From assembly GCA_019802505.1 (NCBI GenBank), contig JAFMOC010000011.1:6271501-6335500 (forward strand): DNA of 64,000 nucleotides. The letters are read 5' to 3'. Each line of letters starts with the position of its first letter. Positions within the stretch are counted from its first letter, which is position 1. Below are positions 47,815 through 64,000 of this stretch, piece by piece. The DNA comes from Corydoras sp. C115 (taxonomy: Eukaryota; Chordata; Actinopteri; Siluriformes; Callichthyidae). The position numbers were made by a program, and so were the translations under genes. The notes below the pieces were generated by a model. It was not told the DNA's origin, ran no database searches, and saw only the letters and a list, made by a program, of their open reading frames with translations.

Positions 47815-49329
47815 CAGTGGGTTGCAAAAGTATTCATACCCCTTGAACTTTTCCATATTTTGTCACATTACAACCACAAACATAAAATATATTTCACTGG
47901 AATTTAATGTGAAAGACCAACACAAAGTGGTATACAATTGTGAAGTGGAAGGAAAATTATACATGAATCAACATTTTTTTTACAAATAAAAAACTGAAAA
48001 GTGCGACGTGCAAAAGTATTCAGCCCCCTTTTTTCCTGAGTGCAACCAATTGCATTCAGAAGTTGCCTGATGAGTGCTAATGACTTACCTGTGTGTAATC
48101 TAATCTCAGTTACAGCTGCTTGACGGCCTCAGATGTTGGTTAAGAGAATATTACAGCATCATGAAGTCCAAAGAACACACCAGACAGGTTAATATGGTTT
48201 TGGAGAAGGCAGGATATAAAAAAGATTTCAAAGCTTTTTCACGGAGCACTGTTCAATCCATCATCCGGAAATGGAAAGAGTATGGCACCACAGTTAACCT
48301 GTCCACCTAAACTTACAGGCCGAACAAGGAGATCACTGATCAGAGAGGCAGCCCATGGTGACTCTGGATGAAATGCAGAGAGCCACAGCTCAGGTGGGGA
48401 AACTGTCCACAGGACAACAATTAGTCGTGCACTACACAAATGTGGTCTTTATGGAATGGCAAGGAGAAAGCCATTGTTAAAAGAAAACCATAAGAAGTCC
48501 CGTTTGCAGTTTGCCAGAAGCCATGTTGAGGACACAGCAAACATGTGGAAGAAGGTGCTTTCGAGACCAAAATTGAACTTTTTGGCAACAATGCAAAACG
48601 CTATGTGTGGCGGAGAAATAACACTGCACATCACTCTGAAAACACCATCCCCACTGTCAAATATGGTGGTGGCAGCATCATGCTCTGGGGGTGCTTCTCT
48701 TCAGCAGGGGACCGGGAAGTTGGTCAAAGTTGATGGGAAGATGGATGGAGCCAAATACAGGGCAATCTTGGAAGAAAACCTGTTGGAGTCAGCAAAAAGA
48801 TTTGAGACTGGGGCGGAGGTTCACCTTCCAGCAGGACAACGACCCTAAACATAAAGCCAGAGCTACAATGGAGTGGTTTAAAAAAAAAGAATACCTTAAG
48901 ATTCATGTAGAATGGCCCAGTCAAAGTCCAGACCTAAACCCAATTGAGAATTTGTAGCAAGATCTCAAAACTGCTGTTCACAAACGCTCTCCATCCAATC
49001 TGACTGAGCTTGAGCTGTTTTGCAAGGAGGAATGGGCAAGAATTTCAGTCACTAGATGTGCAAAGCTGGTTGAGACATACCCTAAAAGACTTGCAGCTGT
49101 AATTGCAGCAAAAGGTGGCTCCACAAAGTATTGACTCAGGGGGGCTGAATACTTTTGCACGTCGCACTTTTATATATTCATGTATAATTTTCCTTCCACT
49201 TCACAATTGTATACCACTTTGTGTTGGTCTTTCACATTAAATTCCAAATAAAATATATTTATGTTTGTGGTTGTAATGTGACAAAATATGGAAAAGTTCA
49301 AGGGGTATGAATACTTTTGCAACCCACTG
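47815..49329 (+). mobile_element. Tc1/mariner element with long inverted repeats, inactive transposase
   Basis: About 1.5 kb. The left end begins CAGTGGGTTGCAAAAGTATT and the right end is its reverse complement. Each terminal repeat is about 190-215 bp and holds an outer and an inner copy of the GCAAAAGTATTC motif (IR/DR type). It sits inside a TA microsatellite, as expected for TA-targeted insertion; the base pair right of the element is TG, a likely mutated TA. The transposase reads left to right from ATG at about 48,161 but is broken: an early TAA, several frame changes, and TAG in place of the Trp of Asn-Pro-Ile-Glu-Asn-Leu-Trp. Confidence 0.92.
48161..49130 (+). pseudogene. Tc1-like transposase pseudogene
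   Basis: Between the inverted repeats. The N-terminal helix-turn-helix region is readable from the ATG (Arg-Ser-Thr-Val-Gln-Ser-Ile-Ile-Arg-Lys-Trp) until an in-frame TAA. The catalytic part is spread over two or three frames from 48,456 to 48,957: Lys-Lys-Val-Leu-Ser, Gly-Gly-Gly-Ser-Ile-Met-Leu-Trp-Gly, Gln-Gln-Asp-Asn-Asp-Pro-Lys-His and Ser-Pro-Asp-Leu-Asn-Pro-Ile-Glu-Asn. At least one stop and two frameshifts separate it from function. Confidence 0.9.
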
Positions 49330-49331
49330 TG

Positions 49332-49381
<50 letters not shown>

Positions 49382-49383
49382 GG

Positions 49384-49475
<92 letters not shown>
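49330..49475. repeat. (TA)n and (TG)n microsatellite beside the Tc1 element
   Basis: TA, then TG (49,359-49,381), then about 85 bp of TA directly right of the Tc1 inverted repeat. Confidence 0.9.
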
Positions 49476-49478
<3 letters not shown>

Positions 49479-49481
49479 CAT

Positions 49482-49543
49482 CCATCCATCCATCTTCTGC
49501 TTAATCCTCTACTAGGGTCACAGAGGGTTCCCCATGCCCATTA
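49482..49543 (-). mobile_element. Short 3' fragment of a main-family SINE
   Basis: (CATC)n, CTTCTGCTTAATCCTCTACT and GGTTCCCCATGCCCAT beside a TA repeat. Confidence 0.7.
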
Positions 49544-49600
49544 TTAATATTGTGAATTTCCCCATTGTGGGACAAATAAAGGTTTATCTTATCTTATTTT
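49540..49600 (+). repeat. Short LINE-like 3' tail
   Basis: GAATTTCCCCATTGTGGGAC followed by AAATAAAGGTTTATCTTATC resembles the 3' end of fish CR1/Rex1-type LINEs. Confidence 0.45.
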
Positions 49601-49995
49601 ACCCTTTTATTTGTCCAAGTGTGTAAAAGAAAAGACACAAAATGTAACACTACATAAGTAAATATTTTATATGAATTATATTTATTATGTTTTTATTAAG
49701 AAAATTCATATAACAGGATGTTTGATCAGAAATATTAGAAGACTGTAAGTATTTTAAAAAACATTTATGGGGAAGAGACATTCCTCTCAGACAATCCAAA
49801 CATGAAGCTGGCCGATTTCAAAACATGGAGGAATGAAGCTTTTTGGGTGTGTAGGAAAAACATACACAACAGTTGGTCTTATAGGAATTCTGATGTGTTG
49901 TCACTAATATTTTAATGTTTTAGTGAAATAATTTGTGTTCAATATGCATATATTATTATAAATAAATTAGTGTTTCAATTTGTATAATTTGAAGT

Positions 49996-50300
49996 CGGCC
50001 TGTGGCCTTGTGGTACGGTCTGCGTCTCGGTGCTGGGTTTCAGGTTCAAATCTCAAGGGTGGAGTATCCATGTTCTGCCTGTCTCTGTTAGTTTTCCTGT
50101 TTTCTACCACAATCTAATATCATGGATTCAATGTGAGTTGGTTGGTCTACATTGCCTCCATCTAATTGCCCCTGTATAGTGTGCATGTGTCTGTGTGAGT
50201 GAGTGTCCAGTGTGTGTCTGCCCAACGTACGAGACATTCTTTCTTGAATGGGCATGTGGACCCACCCCACGACCCTAGTAGAAGATAATAAGATGAGATA
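49996..50300 (+). mobile_element. Degraded main-family SINE
   Basis: CGGCCTGTGGCCTTGTGGTA head remnant, GGGTGGAGTATCCATGTTCT, GAGTGAGTGTCCAGTGTGTG and GAAGATAATAAGATGAGA. Confidence 0.7.
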
Positions 50301-50309
50301 CATCTCTTT

Positions 50310-52429
50310 ACGTAAAATATACATATTTTGTGCATGTCTTCATCATGTGTTTGTGCTTAAACAGTTTTTTTTTAGGTATTAATAATTCACAAACATTGAA
50401 TTTTACATTTGCTGTTCTTTTGTAAAAGTAATATCCTCCTTTGCAAAAAGATTTCATGAATGGACTGGATGAATTATGAATGTAAGGCTTATTTATTTAT
50501 GTGTTTTTAAAGGTCTGGTGGGGGGGGGGGTCCACTTATTGTGAAAGGCATTGAAACACACGCTTGACAGGTCGCTCATTGCAGTCATAATGGTCAGGGT
50601 CATTAGCTTTAAAATTAAGGAAACATTTCGTGCTAATGAAACAACTACAGCGAACATAGTGAGAAAATTATCAGCTGTTTCCTTACATCAGTTACTGGGT
50701 CACACCATTATACAGCACTGAATAGAACCATAAATATACACTGATTATCAATATTGATTAAAAACCCCAGATTACCCAAACAAACAGGTAGCCAGATTGT
50801 TCTTTACTCAATGGCTTATCTTTTGTACCACTGCTTGGTTGCAAAGGATGTAGAATGTCCATCCTATTGCAATAGCAACACTGACGTTATATCAGCGTGT
50901 AAATAAATGTGTCGAAAGCTGCACTTCAGATATAAAAAATGTCGTCACACACAGATATTTTTTCCAGCTTTCACCCACATGTTGGGGAAATATTCCAAAC
51001 TATTCACTTCACTTGTCCGTGACTAAGAAACTTAGTTCTACGTGCTAAAAATTGTAGAAACTGAGAAAGCCTTCTCGAGAGAAAATCCAAACTGACTTTA
51101 AAGATGGCAAAATATAGATTAAAAAAAAAACAGGGGGAACAGTGTGCTGCACAGAGTGAATGATACAGTATATTATTTTAAAAGATTTTCTGTTTAAACC
51201 CGGATGACGTTTAAACGTGACCTATTACTGTTGCATGTTTGATATGAAGTGTTATCAAAGCTTACCTTGAATGTAGGCATTAGGGTTGAAAGTACATACA
51301 AAAATAATTATTGTTGAGACTTCACATCAACTTTACTGTAAAAAAAAAAAGTTTTAACCAAAATGTAGTTATAAGTTTTACTAACCAAACCTTAAGCAGA
51401 CCCATCTTCAAAACATGTTTACCTAATAATTGAATTATTCACATTGTGGGTACCACACACACACCCACACACACACACACACACACAGAATAAAAATTTC
51501 ATGCCAAAGCCATGATTGGAACTTGATCTTAGATCAGTATCTTGATGCTTCTAATGCTTCAAAGAGACACAGCGTAACAGGTGTCTGCTCCTCACTGCCA
51601 ACAAAAAGTTACAGCTGGAGGCCTTTAACAGAACTAATGAGACAGACATACGTACTAAATCTTGGAACAACCTTCCCATACAAATTCTAATTTGTTTATA
51701 TAACATTTTTTGCAATCATTATAAAGCTGCTTTACACCAAACCAAGTCAATAACAAGTAGATAAATAGATTACAAACAGAAACCCAGAAAAAACAAGCAC
51801 ACAGACACATGCAACTCTTTCTCTAATATATTCAAAATTGCATGAATAAAATAACCATTTTAAAGGATTTCTTCAACATCTGTTTATTTAAAGAGTCTAA
51901 ACACAATTCCAACAAAATATTTCGACTGTGCATAAGACCCTGTGTAAGCAAAGAGCAGGACACACTCCCAGAATGCTACTCTATTAAGCCCTGGACATGT
52001 GATAACGGAGTGGTTTATGGCCACTGTACACCTGGTGGGATTGACGACAGAGCCTGAATCTGGTCTGGAAAAACTGACAGATGGTAGCAGACACTCTGAA
52101 ATGGAACAAGAAAGGATGCTGTGCAACTAAGGAGAGAGAGAGACTTAAAAGAACGCAGCTGTTTAATGAAAAAAATCCCTGGATGAGGGCAAGAAGCTAA
52201 AAATTCCAAAAGGATTTCCTGTTATAGCCATACATAACTTGATATAATCAAAGATTGAACATAGATTTGCTGATACTATATGTTTCTGTTAAAAATAGAT
52301 TTAGACTGAACACAATATGCTCATCATTGAGCTCTTGCTGCTGATGGAATTATGGCAGCAGATCTAAAGGGAGGTTGCAGAGAGGTGGCAGGTATCAGTT
52401 CTGATCACTAAAAACATGGTGGAAATATA
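50310..52429. other. Intergenic DNA
   Basis: An 11-base G run near 50,520, a CA repeat, and a possible LINE scrap around 51,500-51,735 (TAAAGCTGCTTTACACC end). No gene seen. Confidence 0.4.
51451..51488. repeat. (CA)n microsatellite
   Basis: ACACACACACCCACACAC type, about 38 bp. Confidence 0.9.
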
Positions 52430-52725
52430 TTAACCTAATCACCACTCACAACATCTGCAATGTGTGTTACGACTTACTAAAATTGTCAATTTTCAAAAGC
52501 CATAAAAACACTAAGTCATGATGGGAGAGTAAAAATATTGCAGCTTGGCCTTAGCCAAATCACCACCCACAACATCTGCAATGTGTGTTATAACTTACTA
52601 AAACTGTCAGCTCTGAAAGCCACAAAAAACATTAAGCCATAGTGAAGATTACTGCAGCGCTCTCTTAGATCAATCAATATCCAGAACACCTGCGATGCAT
52701 GTTACCACTTACTGAAAATGTAGTT
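52430..52725. repeat. Three-copy degenerate tandem repeat, unit about 115-120 bp
   Basis: The motif CAACATCTGCAATGTGTGTT followed by ACTTACTAAAA and a later ACACTAAG/ACATTAAG recurs near 52,437, 52,557 and 52,672, each about 115-120 bp apart and increasingly diverged. Confidence 0.75.
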
Positions 52726-53595
52726 CCATTACCAAATTACCCAAAGGCCTGAATTGTGAATCGTACTCATATGGAATTGTTTATAACGATTGTTCCAATT
52801 CACTTTGTTAAAAGAATATTAAGTATGTAGCAGTGATTTAAAAAAAAAGGTATGGTTAGGGTTGTAGGGGTCACATGTGCATCTGAGGTATTTGCTGTGT
52901 CCTGTGATGGAAGTTGTTTTGATTGACTTGGCATTTTACTTATCATTGTTTGAATTTAAATGTAAGAGGAGCTGATTTTATAAATGACCTTTATTATTAA
53001 TATTATTTTCCAAGACAGTTGGTTTATGCCTGCAGGGGAAACAGTTCCTCTTAGACTAGGCACAGTGCAGATCTGCAATCAGAAAGAAGGAATGTTCCTG
53101 AGCTGCAACAGACTCAGTGGGTGAGAAAAATCTGGAAAAGATGGAAGCAATCGCAATGGTTCATCTGGGAACTAAGGACTCTGATTACATTAGGCTCATG
53201 GAATGTAACTGAACTAAGTGCCTCCATCACCAGATTACACTAGAGACTCAGCACATACACAAAACACCCGGTCTAAAACACCTTCTGTTCAGACAGCATT
53301 AATAATGATACCAGATGTTATGGAACACGACTGTTTAGATGTGGTAGAGGGACATATTGATATAAGATGTGGTTTAAAATTTAAGAAAATCCCTACTATA
53401 TTTGGGATGTTCTTTATTGTAAATGGTAAATATTACATATTTTGCAAGTGCTTTGATTCTAATTACCTTACAAGTGAGATGAAAGACTGGTCAAATCAGA
53501 AAGGGAGCAACAAGCTGACCTGCAGTATCGTCCATTACTGAAACCCTATTTTGTAGGGTTTACTTGTATGTTGTAAGGGTTTACTTGTATTACTT

Positions 53596-53662
53596 GTATG
53601 TGTGTGTGTGTGTATATGTATGTATGTATGTATGTATATATATATATATATATATATATTTA
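53596..53662. repeat. (TG)n, (GTAT)n and (AT)n microsatellite
   Basis: Three simple motifs in succession. Confidence 0.9.
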
Positions 53663-53845
53663 TACTACATTACTACAGACAACAGACAGAAATTAGATTT
53701 TAAAAAATATAAATATATTTTTAAAAAATTTCAAAACTTTTGCGCAGAAGTGTTTTAAAAAATTACAAATGCTGATAGGATTATTGTAATACTGAGTTTA
53801 ATCAATTAATAAAATAACAAAATTAACTAAAACAATATATCATCT

Positions 53846-54018
53846 CATCAAGTTGCAGGGGGTTCCCCATGCAGCCAATTCACCTTGAATTAATGGTTTT
53901 GGATTGTGGGAGTAAAACCCAGTCAGATACTGGGAGAAGATAGAAAATCCACCCAGATCAGGAAATTAAATCTGGATCCCCAACGTTGAGACGTGTTAAC
54001 CACTACACTACTTTGCCT
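53846..54018 (-). mobile_element. Degraded partial main-family SINE
   Basis: GGTTCCCCATGCAGCCAATT joins tail and body with a large internal deletion; CCACCCAGATCAGGAAATTA and TTGAGACGTGTTAACCACTA follow. Confidence 0.7.
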
Positions 54019-54019
54019 G

Positions 54020-57000
54020 AACAACAATAAATTATTTATTATTGAAAAAGGTTTTTACTGTTTTGTTTGATTCACCCTCAACAATGTTCCATTATTAGCA
54101 CTTCCAAATACATACATTTTCAAACGGCACAAATTACAAAGTGAGTTTAAATTGAAAAACATTCTTTGTAGACTACAATAATATGATTTATACTGTGAGG
54201 TAAAAATTACAACTAATTAAATGTCATTTGCTTTTGAGCCCACTGTAGCATGAGGAATGTGAAAAAGGCACCAATGTAAAGCACATTTTTCTCTTTAGAT
54301 GTATAGAAGCAAAGCAAGTTAAATGTTTTTCCTCTTCATCTTCTCTCAGTAATCTGTTTTAATCTCCAAACCCAAAATATATAATGAAAAGAAAGGTATA
54401 AGATTAAATGATCAAAAACGTAAGTTATTTAACTCCATTATGTCCTTCTGCTCAACATGTTTCCCCTTTGTCTTGCTTTCCATTGCTTTTTTCTGCCTCT
54501 TCTTCTGCTGTTTCTTTTCCCACTCATCTGCTTTCTCATTTGTAAAAAGTACTGGAATTAGTTTAATAAACACAGGTGGTTTTGTTCATTTAACAACTCC
54601 TTCTTTCTAAGCTTTTGTGTCTTGCATTGCTTCTTTTCTTAGGCCGCTTACGACTTAAGTAAATCCCAAACATGAACTAACAAAACCCTGTCAGATGACA
54701 GATGTTTTTAGTATGTTCAGATTGAGTTGTATTCACAGTGAACAAACATTCGCAGCAAAATCATACAAATATATTTGTGGGAAAAGTTGTTTGTATAATA
54801 CTAATCCAAAATCCATTTCAGCGTAGAGATGACGTTTCACAGATTGTTAGAATTTTCTGTTGGTACATGCCTTAATCAGTGAAGCATTAAAACACACACT
54901 AAAACATTACAAAAAAATTGTTTTTCCTTTCTCTCCTTTCTTACATATTTCCATTTAAAGAATATTAATTCCAGCTGGAACAGTGGTTTCTGTTGCTTAT
55001 AAAAGGGTAAATCAGGCAGAATATGTAAAAAAAAGAAAGTCTGATTACAAAATAATGCTACTTATTTGGGCATCTCTTTGGAAACAGTCTAACTAAATTC
55101 TGCTTGACTTTATTAACATCAGAGAACAGCTTCCTCTATTGGTAACATCTTGGATACGCTAAAAGGGTTGCTATGTCTGAAAACAAGCTGAAAATGAAGA
55201 TGTTATTCAATGTTAAATAATGTTTATTTTGAGTTTAAGTCTATAAAATTATAATTTTATTAAGCTTCTTCAATATAATTCAATAAGTTTGTCAATTCTG
55301 CGGCATTGAACTACTGGGCTAATTGATTTAATATGCCAATTAGACCTTGTCCTCACATCTACCAAACACAGTCTGCATGATGGCAAAATATCAACAACTA
55401 AATTGTTGATATTTTACATGGTGATTTTAATGTTCAGTTTGGTTTGCTTGTAAATTTCATGTAGATGTCCTAGAAACGTTTGTGTTCCTGGAGGCAGTTT
55501 AGAACTGCATTGTGTGTTTAGCATCTCTTGGACAGAGTTGTTACACCGGTATTGTGTTGTTATAAACCTGTTTAGCATGCACATGTTTCACAAGCTGAAA
55601 TATAAAAAAATAACAAAGTTTAATTTATTATTAATTTATTATTGCATTCACATTTTGTTTACTATATACTTTGATTTTTTTAGTAACATCCCTAATTCTG
55701 AACATGCACACAGCATAAATATCACTCTGTTGACCAGATGGCAGAAAACATATTTGTGGACACAGACCTAAGGCATTTAAATTTACATTTCACAGAGCAT
55801 CTAAACTTAATATATACAGTCTTATGGACTTGTTCTGACACCTCTTGTTACATTGGTACAATAAATTACATGGCACATCCCTCCAGTTTTAGGAGTCCAG
55901 TACTTCCTCCTGGTCTCTTTACAATCATGGGAGTTGTGGTATGACTTAAACTCAGTCTCTAAAAATGTGAACTGTAAAATTTATTGTCTAATTTGAGCCA
56001 TGAGTCCAAGAATAGTGTAGAATTCATTCATACTGCTGTTTTGTTAGTTACCAGATATAATTTAACATATACAAATTAAAAGAGATAGCGATTTATTACA
56101 GTAAAATAAATGCCTTGTAAAACTGGGAGCATTGATTTATCAAATAAGATTATTTGTCTTTTTTAGTATACACATATTAAGGGTCAAATTAACAGATATT
56201 TTAAATTAGCAGAATCCTAGTTTTGCGATAACTGATGCTGTTCATTCACCTATTAATAGAACATATTTCAGTTGTTTATGCGCATTCTATAGATAAGCGG
56301 TCATGTTTGATCTAAAGTCTTTAAACTCTGGCTGTATTACTTTTTAATACAGTGAATTTTCTGAGTTGTTTTCTTGCCTTAAAAGACATTTGAAAAGTAA
56401 ACTGAGTATATTTAAGATCATTAAAGTTTACTATTAATAATCAGGTTTTACACCCTGATAAAACTACTTTCTATACTTTGTATTTAAAACATTAATGCAA
56501 GGAATTCTGTAGTTAAGATTTCAGCACCATCTATTGGCGATAAATAATCAATGACGTAGGTCCTACCAGAACCTAAATACTGCTTTTGTGAAATGACACA
56601 ATTTGATAAATTTGATAATGGTTAAAATGTGATGTGAGGATATTTATTCCTTTAAAAAAAAAAACAATAATGATTATTCAAACATAGGGCTACGTGCAAA
56701 ATTATGTGTGAGTGTTTATTCTGCATGTATACAGGAGAACATCGGTAACAACATCTACATGGAATTTCAAAATTAGCTTGACCTAAACAACACCACCAGG
56801 TATGAATTGATTGTATAAAACATCAGCTTAATATATTGAGCAGCCACATGATCTGACACCCGCATACAAAGAAAATCACAGTAACCTGATCCTATAGTCT
56901 TCTCAATGAAACTGGCCTTCAGTCTGTGCAAAGCTGGTTTCATTAATATTGATATCTGTCATAACATAACAAGAGGTACAGTGCCAGTCAAAACTTTGGA

Positions 57001-57030
57001 CATGCCTCCTTCTTGCTCTATTTTCTTAAC
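54020..57030. other. AT-rich intergenic DNA 3' of idh3g
   Basis: No repeat or coding feature recognised over 3 kb. Confidence 0.5.
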
Positions 57031-57440
57031 GTATTATAAAGATAGACTTTGTAGTTTTACAACTATGGACTGTAGTTCATCTGTTCTCTATTGGTCAAGA
57101 CCATCACAGAACAGGTATCATTTAGGTGGTGTATTGTTTATTCTCAGTTCTGCAGTGACACTGATGCAGTGAGGGGTTTTTAGTGCAGCCGTACTGCTGT
57201 AGTTTCATTTAAAACACTCAGTGACAACTGCTGGGATAGGAATAATGCACCAACCAAATAATGCCTTCTGTTCAAATAATGCCTTCTGTTGGTCAGAACC
57301 GGTTCTATTGGGGTTCTGACCAACAGAGTAAAGTTGATGTACGCAATATGTACTGTAGTCCACAAACAGATGGACTACAGTCTGGAATTGTAGAACTACA
57401 AAGTCCATCTTTGCATTAAGTGGAACTGACAACATGGGTG
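57030..57440. repeat. Inverted-repeat element of the same dispersed family
   Basis: The left arm AGACTTTGTAGTTTTACAA (57,044) and GGACTGTAGTTCATCTGTT are mirrored by GATGGACTACAGTC and TTGTAGAACTACAAAGTCC near 57,370-57,407; TCTATTGGTCAAGACC mirrors GGTTCTGACCAACAGA. The layout suggests a non-autonomous DNA transposon or two copies in opposite orientation. Confidence 0.6.
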
Positions 57441-58065
57441 TTAAGTGGAGCAAAAACTTTTTACTGATACTGAATGTTTTGAAACTTTTTAGTGTATGTT
57501 CAGAATTAAATACTTATTTACCTTATATTTTACTTGTAAAGAATGTTTTATTAATTGAGATTGACAAATACAGTGTATGGGGTCCAGATATAGAATGGGG
57601 TAAACATTCCTCTCTAAAAAAAGAAAATGACAAAAAGGCTTTGGTAACTTAAAACAAGCATTTAGTAGTAAACCAACCTTGCGACACCTATTGGTGTTTT
57701 TGAAACTGAAGGTCAGTCATTTGATTTGATTGACATGGGGAACAGCACAGGGTTATATGATATCTATTTTGTGAACACTATCCTTGTCACACATTAAAAA
57801 TCAACAGACATTTCCTGACAATAAGGATGTATTCTAAATGTAGGATAATGTAAACATAAATATTACATATTTACCTCTGTAAAACATGTGCACACATATT
57901 TGTTACAAAATAACACTGTTCTCATCCCTTATTCTTTATCATCTTTATAACACTGATTGGAGAATTCACCCTAGAATGTAAAGTAATATATAAGAATAGT
58001 ACATGAATATGCTTTTAGTAATGTCATCTATGTTTGTACTATAGATGGATACATACCTTTGTTGT

Positions 58066-62951
<4,886 letters not shown>

Positions 62952-63030
62952 CTGCAAGAAAAAAAAAATTACTAATATTCTGTACAATAGTCGGTATCTC
63001 AGTGGATTTTGGGAGTTTTCATGTTCTCCC

Positions 63031-63185
63031 TGTAAGTAAGTAAGTAAGTAAACTTTATTTATATAGCACTTTTCATAGGCACAGGCCACAAAGTGCTTTA
63101 CAAAAGGATAAAACATAAAAAATAAAAGAGAATAAACACAATAAAAGCACAATTTACACCACATAAACAGAAAAACAGAAAAAAC
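63031..63185 (-). repeat. LINE 3' tail
   Basis: (GTAA)n then ACTTTATTTATATAGCACTT, CACAAAGTGCTTTACAAAAG and AATAAAAG-rich sequence, resembling the reversed 3' end of an RTE/Rex3-type LINE. Confidence 0.55.
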
Positions 63186-63221
63186 ACAACAACCAAGACT
63201 ACTGGCTAGCCCATTTGCCAA

Positions 63222-63425
63222 ATGCCTGTTTACACGTGTCCGTGTAAGTTTCCTCCTGATTTCCCAGTTTCAAAAACATGGGTTCAAGGTGATTTGGCTG
63301 CTCTAAATTGCCCCTATATAGTGTCCAACCGTCTGTGTGTGCTCAGCAATGATTTGGCACCCTGTCCCAGGTGTATCTGCCCCATAGCCAGTTCTCCACT
63401 GGACAGGAATGGAAAAATAACCCTC
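63222..63425 (+). mobile_element. Degraded partial main-family SINE
   Basis: CACGTGTCCGTGTAAGTTTC, GCTGCTCTAAATTGCCCCTA and GATTTGGCACCCTGTCCCAG. Confidence 0.7.
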
Positions 63426-63486
63426 CCCATACACTGCAAAAAACGAAATCTAAATAAGTAAAAAAATCTTAAGGTGTAACAAATCT

Positions 63487-63813
63487 TTTCATTCATTCAT
63501 TATCTCCCGCTTTATCCTCTATTAGGGTCGCGGTGGGGTTCCCCATGCCCATCCAGGGGAGAACGTCTCGGGCGCTGGGCAGATACACCCAGGACAGGGC
63601 GCCAATCCATCGCTGGGCACACACTCACTCACACAGACACACTTTATAATTGACTTGATCCATGTTTTTGGACTGTGGGGAAACCGGAGAACCCGGAGGA
63701 AACCCACGCAGACACGGGGAGAACATGGAAACTCCACCCAGATGAGGATTCGAACCGTGAATCCCTAGCGCTGAGAGGTGAACGTGCTAACCACTAAGCC
63801 ACCGTGCCGCCTG
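63487..63813 (-). mobile_element. Main-family SINE, nearly full length
   Basis: (CATT)n tail, GGGTCGCGGTGGGGTTCCCC, box-B complement GATTCGAACCGTGAATCCCT and CACTAAGCCACCGTGCCGCC. A short segment near 63,645 is deleted. Confidence 0.9.
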
Positions 63814-63962
63814 TGTAACAAATCTTGTTTCAAGAAAAAAAAATTATTTAAGATAAATAAAAGAAAGTTTTATTTAGAAACATTTTAAAATAAATCTTAA
63901 CTCACTATATTTTACTTTTTTCATTCATTATTTTCTTTCTTTACTACAATTTTACTTTTTTC

Positions 63963-64000
63963 ATTCATTATCTTCCTCTTCATCCTATATTAGGGAGGGG
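63963..64000 (-). mobile_element. Start of another main-family SINE, cut by the window end
   Basis: TTCATTATCTTCCTCTTCAT and CCTATATTAGGGA, the tail end of the SINE in reverse. Confidence 0.6.

Noticed and set aside
53218..53541. 107-codon plus-strand frame
   Set aside because: It lacks an ATG at its start, matches no family I recognise, has no splice context, and is within the length expected by chance in this much non-coding DNA.

Overview
The window is nuclear DNA of a ray-finned fish. It has large introns with GT/AG boundaries, very low coding density, many tRNA-derived SINEs, several Tc1-like transposon remnants, L2-type LINE tails and long AT and CA microsatellites. The repeat mix suggests an otophysan-type teleost, but the species cannot be fixed by reading alone. 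There is no bacterial, viral, CRISPR or operon content.

Two protein-coding genes can be read with confidence, both on the minus strand. (1) A vasotocin/vasopressin V2-type receptor (avpr2-like) has five coding exons between 17,781 and 8,236. They join in frame to 522 codons with all seven membrane helices, an Asp-Arg-His motif after helix 3 and an unusually long third intracellular loop of about 175 residues. (2) The 3' half of idh3g, the gamma subunit of mitochondrial NAD-dependent isocitrate dehydrogenase, has eight exons between 62,951 and 58,066. Its 5' exons lie beyond the right edge. The human orthologues AVPR2 and IDH3G are near neighbours on Xq28, so this looks like a conserved block. 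The proteins have no direct functional link: one is a plasma-membrane hormone receptor, the other a citric-acid-cycle subunit.

Layout: 1-8.2 kb, region 3' of the receptor (SINEs, an L2 LINE 3' end, AT-rich unique DNA). 8.2-17.8 kb, receptor exons with introns full of SINEs and one dead Tc1-like element. 17.8-30.8 kb, mostly AT-rich non-coding DNA, possibly a 13-kb first intron. 30.84-31.15 kb, a CpG-rich, promoter-like island whose minus strand has a good splice donor and may be the receptor's distal 5' exon. 31.15-35.13 kb, a complex tandem array of about 15 monomers carrying fragments of a SINE and of a Tc1-like transposase. 35-58 kb, gene-free DNA with nested SINEs, a decayed tRNA-Glu, several Tc1-like elements and microsatellites. 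58-63 kb, idh3g. 63-64 kb, further repeats.

The most interesting observations concern the receptor gene. It has three extra phase-0 introns, each at an AG|GT site repeated at both ends of the intron, as expected for gained introns. A pair of nearly identical inverted SINEs flanks exons 2-3. A second SINE family reaches to about 18 nt from the splice acceptor of the helix-7 exon. I found no sign of a wholly new biological system.
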